Below, piece after piece: positions 61,673 to 64,000 of a stretch of DNA of 64,000 bases (position 1 is the first letter of the stretch; every line of letters begins with the position of its first letter). Position numbers and translations under genes: made by a program. This DNA comes from Hymenobacter psoromatis. Lineage in GTDB: Bacteria > Bacteroidota > Bacteroidia > Cytophagales > Hymenobacteraceae. Below the pieces are notes generated by a model. The model was not told where the DNA came from and ran no database searches. It was given only the letters and a program-made list of their open reading frames with translations. The DNA lies in assembly GCA_001596155.1 (NCBI GenBank), contig CP014771.1, forward strand, positions 558,001 to 622,000. Reading direction: 5' to 3'.

Positions 61673-62635
61673 ATGCCGTTGGTTCGCGTAAAAATAGGAA
61701 TGCTGGTGCTGGGCCTGGCGGGGCTGGGTGGCCCGCGCGTGGCCGCGGCGCAGAAAAGGACTACCACTTCGCAGCCCTCGCCCCCGGCCCCGCTCGAAGC
61801 GGGAGAGTTGACCAATCGCCTTCCAGCCAAGAACTCGCTGGTGCCCGACTCGGTGGCCCTGCGCCAGCATCTGCGCCAGGCCGCCGCGTTGCAAGCCACG
61901 TACAAAGATTCGGAGGCGCTGGCCCAGTATCAGGAGGCGCTCAAGCTTAATGCGCGCAATTATGTTGGGCTGTGGCGGGCGGCCGTGCTCAGCGTGAGCA
62001 TCGGCAACCGCTACTCGGACGAAACCCGCAAAAAAGCCTACTTCAGCGCGGCGCGCGACTACGCTACCCGCGCCGTGGCCGTGCACCCGCTGGGCGGCGA
62101 AAGCAACTATGCCCTGGCGCTGGCCCTCTTCAGCGAGGCCGGGCTGCTAAGCGCCCGCGACCGGCTGCGCATTTTTAAAGAGTTGCGCACGCCGGTGTTT
62201 CTGGCCGTGGAGCGCCGGCCCGACCTGCCCGAAGCCTGGCAGCTGCTGGGCCGCTGGCACTACCGCGTGGCGCACTACAACGTGCTGGAAAAGACGTTTT
62301 CGCGCATCGTGCTGGGCGGCTATCCACAGGGCGCTTCTACCAGAAAAGCCATCGCGGCCCTCGAAAAAGCCCGGCAGCTCGACTCCACCCGTATTCAGTA
62401 TTGCTACGACCTGGCCCGGATATACAAATATCAGGGAATGCGCTACCGGGCCGTTCGGGTGCTTGAGCAAGCCATTAAGCTGCCTACTTACACCAGCGAG
62501 GACCTGACCATGAACCGCTTGTGTCAGCAATTGCTACCCCCTCTGCTGCGGGCCGTGGCCCGGCGCGACCGCCTGCACGCCCGCTGGTACGAGCGCCTGC
62601 CCGTCACGCCGGTCACGAGCGCCACCGGCCATTAA
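61673..62635 (+). CDS. exported TPR protein, RMD1/FAM82-like
   Basis: A 320-residue protein with a signal peptide (MLVLGLAGLGGPRVAAAQ). TPR-like helices follow: LRQAAALQATYKDSEALAQYQEALKLNARNY, then ARDYATRAVAVHP, AWQLLGRWHYRVAHYN and FSRIVLGGYPQGASTRKAIAALEKARQLDSTRIQYCYDLARIYKYQGM. This segment is typical of the regulator of microtubule dynamics (RMDN/FAM82) group, whose bacterial members are conserved in Bacteroidota. The function is unknown; protein binding in the periplasm is likely. It may be cotranscribed with parC. Confidence 0.85.
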   Translation: MPLVRVKIGMLVLGLAGLGGPRVAAAQKRTTTSQPSPPAPLEAGELTNRLPAKNSLVPDSVALRQHLRQAAALQATYKDSEALAQYQEALKLNARNYVGLWRAAVLSVSIGNRYSDETRKKAYFSAARDYATRAVAVHPLGGESNYALALALFSEAGLLSARDRLRIFKELRTPVFLAVERRPDLPEAWQLLGRWHYRVAHYNVLEKTFSRIVLGGYPQGASTRKAIAALEKARQLDSTRIQYCYDLARIYKYQGMRYRAVRVLEQAIKLPTYTSEDLTMNRLCQQLLPPLLRAVARRDRLHARWYERLPVTPVTSATGH

Positions 62636-62641
62636 AAAAAG

Positions 62642-62673
62642 CAAGGCCCGGCTACTGTAGTAGCCGGGCCTTG
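62642..62673. terminator. bidirectional intrinsic terminator
   Basis: Stem 62642-62655 with 62660-62673 (14 perfect pairs, loop TGTA), preceded by an A-run at 62634-62641. On the minus strand this gives a terminator with a T-run for the carbonic anhydrase gene. Confidence 0.9.
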
Positions 62674-62696
62674 TTCATTAGCATAACAGGCTGATT

Positions 62697-63488
62697 CTAA
62701 GCGGCTATCAGCTTAGCCGAGGATTCCTGGTCGCTGGGCGGCGTGTCCTGGTAGGGGCTGCCCATCTCCTTGGGGCTGGGCTCGTTGGCCGGGGCGGGGG
62801 TAGGGTTTGCCAGCTGCGTCGCCTGGGTGCCGTAGATGTGCGCCAGGTCATTGATAACGGTCTGGCCACTCACTTCCAGGTCTTTAAGGCGCCCGTCGGC
62901 GATGTCATACACGAGGCCGTGCAGGCGGGGCGGGTCGTCGCTGCGCAGCGCGTTCTGGATAATATTGGTTTTAGCCAGATTACGCACCTGCTCCATCACG
63001 TTGAGCTCCACGAGGCGGCGCAGGCGCTGGGTTTCGTCCGGGATGCGCAGCAGCTCGGTTTCGTGCAGGCGCACCACGTCGCGAATATTCACCAACCAGT
63101 TGTCAATCAGGCCATATTGCTTGTTGGCCGCGGCGGCTGCTACCCCCCCGCAACCGTAGTGGCCCACCACCAGAATATCGCGCACGCCCAGCACTTCCAC
63201 GGCGTATTGCAGCACGCTGAGTAGGTTCATGTCGCTGTGCACCACCAGGTTGGCAATGTTGCGGTGCACGAACATTTCGCCCGGCCCAGTGCCCGTGATG
63301 CCTGAGGCCGGCACCCGCGAGTCGGAGCAGCCTATGAAGAGGTAGCGCGGCTGCTGGCCATTGGTCAGGCGCTTGAAAAAATCGGGGTCTTCGGCGTTGC
63401 GCTCGGCCACCCACTTGCGGTTGTTGGCTAAAATATCCTGCACGCCGCCGGTAGCTGGGGCGGCTGCTTGGTTGAAAGACATATTCAT
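62697..63488 (-). CDS. beta-class carbonic anhydrase
   Basis: A 263-residue zinc enzyme. The zinc ligands and catalytic dyad are in GCSDSRVPAS (Cys, Asp, Arg) and VVGHYGCGGV (His, Cys), with HRNIANLVVHSDMNLLSVLQYAVEVL between. It interconverts carbon dioxide and bicarbonate. The last 40 residues (NPTPAPANEPSPKEMGS...) are a disordered extension outside the domain. The gene lies 47 bases downstream of a SulP transporter, in the same direction, so a joint role in bicarbonate uptake or pH control is likely. Confidence 0.94.
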   Translation of the reverse strand: MNMSFNQAAAPATGGVQDILANNRKWVAERNAEDPDFFKRLTNGQQPRYLFIGCSDSRVPASGITGTGPGEMFVHRNIANLVVHSDMNLLSVLQYAVEVLGVRDILVVGHYGCGGVAAAAANKQYGLIDNWLVNIRDVVRLHETELLRIPDETQRLRRLVELNVMEQVRNLAKTNIIQNALRSDDPPRLHGLVYDIADGRLKDLEVSGQTVINDLAHIYGTQATQLANPTPAPANEPSPKEMGSPYQDTPPSDQESSAKLIAA

Positions 63489-63535
63489 GAGGAAAATAAC
63501 GGAGGGCTAAATTAACGAAAAATGATGGCCAGCGA

Positions 63536-64000
63536 TTAATGGGCTGCCACTGCTACCCGCCTGATACCGCGCAGCTTCAGGTCGATGCCCCGCGCCGGGG
63601 CCGCCTTCCGAAACGCTTCGATGGCTTCGAGCACATCGTGGTCGATAACGTCGGACCGGGAGCCGTCGAGCAGGACGCGGCTGCCGCTGGGTAGCTGTTC
63701 CAGCGTGGTCACGATGCTGGCTTTGTTGAGGAAAGATACGTGCTCGGGCAAGCGCAGGTGCAGCAGGCTATGGGCATCGTCGGGGTCAGCGTCAGTTTCG
63801 TGGTGCCGCAGGTAGGAGCCGGTCTTGGCATTGTCCTTCAGAATAAAAAAGAAGCCCAGCACCAGCCCAATGCCCACGCCCTTGAGCAAATCGGTGAAGA
63901 GCACTGCCACGATGGTGACGATGAACGGCAAGAACTGCGCCCAGCCCAGCCGCCACTGCTGCCGGTAGAGCGCGGGCCTGGTCAGCTTGAAGCCCACCAC
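63536..64000 (-). CDS. SulP/SLC26-family anion transporter, C-terminal part
   Basis: The gene begins beyond the right edge; only the last 154 residues are seen. They hold the end of the membrane domain (FLPFIVTIVAVLFTDLLKGVGIGLVLGFFFIL) and a STAS domain (HLRLPEHVSFLNKASIVTTLEQLPSGSRVLLDGSRSDVIDHDVLEAIEAFRKAA). SulP proteins move sulfate, bicarbonate or other anions. Linkage to the adjacent carbonic anhydrase favours a bicarbonate-type role (compare BicA), though this is inferred from context. Confidence 0.9.
   Translation of the reverse strand: MVGFKLTRPALYRQQWRLGWAQFLPFIVTIVAVLFTDLLKGVGIGLVLGFFFILKDNAKTGSYLRHHETDADPDDAHSLLHLRLPEHVSFLNKASIVTTLEQLPSGSRVLLDGSRSDVIDHDVLEAIEAFRKAAPARGIDLKLRGIRRVAVAAH

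Overview
The window is about 64 kb of a high-GC member of the Bacteroidota, most likely Hymenobacter or a close relative in the Hymenobacteraceae/Cytophagales. This is inferred from GC-rich codon use combined with Bacteroidota-specific genes: a PorE-like OmpA protein and PorT of the type IX secretion system, BatA, DUF5606 and DUF4846 proteins, and an exonuclease fused to a GIY-YIG domain. Several genes are preceded by TAnnTTTG-type -7 promoter boxes and no strong Shine-Dalgarno sites are seen. No tRNA, rRNA or CRISPR array was seen.

Layout. 1-1.3 kb: the end of an AAA/ABC-type ATPase gene overlapping a PD-(D/E)xK-like gene, a possible two-gene defence module cut by the window edge. 1.4-9.8 kb: mostly minus-strand metabolic and stress genes (5'-nucleotidase-like metallophosphatase, HdhA-like dehydrogenase, a serine hydrolase broken by an in-frame TAG, META lipoprotein, hydroxyisourate hydrolase, GlcG-like protein, two Rnk-like proteins, FMN glutamate-synthase-like protein). 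10-12.1 kb: an OmpR-type two-component pair. 12.2-17.8 kb: peptidyl-prolyl isomerase, fasciclin lipoprotein, 3-hydroxyisobutyrate-dehydrogenase-like enzyme, RsgA, Kdo transferase and peroxiredoxin. 17.9-20.3 kb: aspartate kinase split by an insertion sequence. 20.4-32 kb: fructose-bisphosphatase, EngB, PorE-like protein, UbiE/MenG, PorT, dehydrogenases, a gutted esterase gene, YggS, BatA, a HAD hydrolase and a DUF4846 gene with an in-frame TAG. 32.8-35.3 kb: topA. 35.5-43 kb: a chemosensory cluster (soluble poly-HAMP chemoreceptor, CheW, CheY, CheA, CheC) without CheR, CheB or any flagellar gene. 43-64 kb: arginase-family enzyme, FCP1-like phosphatase, tryptophan dioxygenase, serine dehydratase beta subunit, TolC plus efflux adaptor, PAP2 phosphatase, exonuclease/GIY-YIG protein, four-helix stress protein, AI-2E family permease, ParE, a BLUF photoreceptor, ParC, a TPR protein, carbonic anhydrase and the end of a SulP transporter.

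The strongest new signal is a mobile-element family. An intact 1065-bp insertion sequence (18049-19113) with 13-bp ends and a 5-bp target duplication sits in the aspartate kinase gene. Two small palindromic elements (6037-6181 and 15630-15778) carry the same ends and their own 5-bp duplications, so they look like miniature elements moved by the same transposase. Their cores match a solo intergenic hairpin family seen elsewhere in the window. Other hairpin families (AT-rich tandem-word hairpins at gene ends, GATGCTTC hairpins) and a very frequent GGGGTAGGG word add to an unusually structured intergenic landscape.

Four genes are visibly damaged: two by single in-frame TAG codons, one by the insertion sequence, and one by replacement of its middle with an AT-rich segment carrying an orphan gene. 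The chemosensory cluster is the most interesting protein-level system: its receptor has no membrane segment or recognisable sensory domain, but has a long tandem HAMP array and a basic proline-rich tail.
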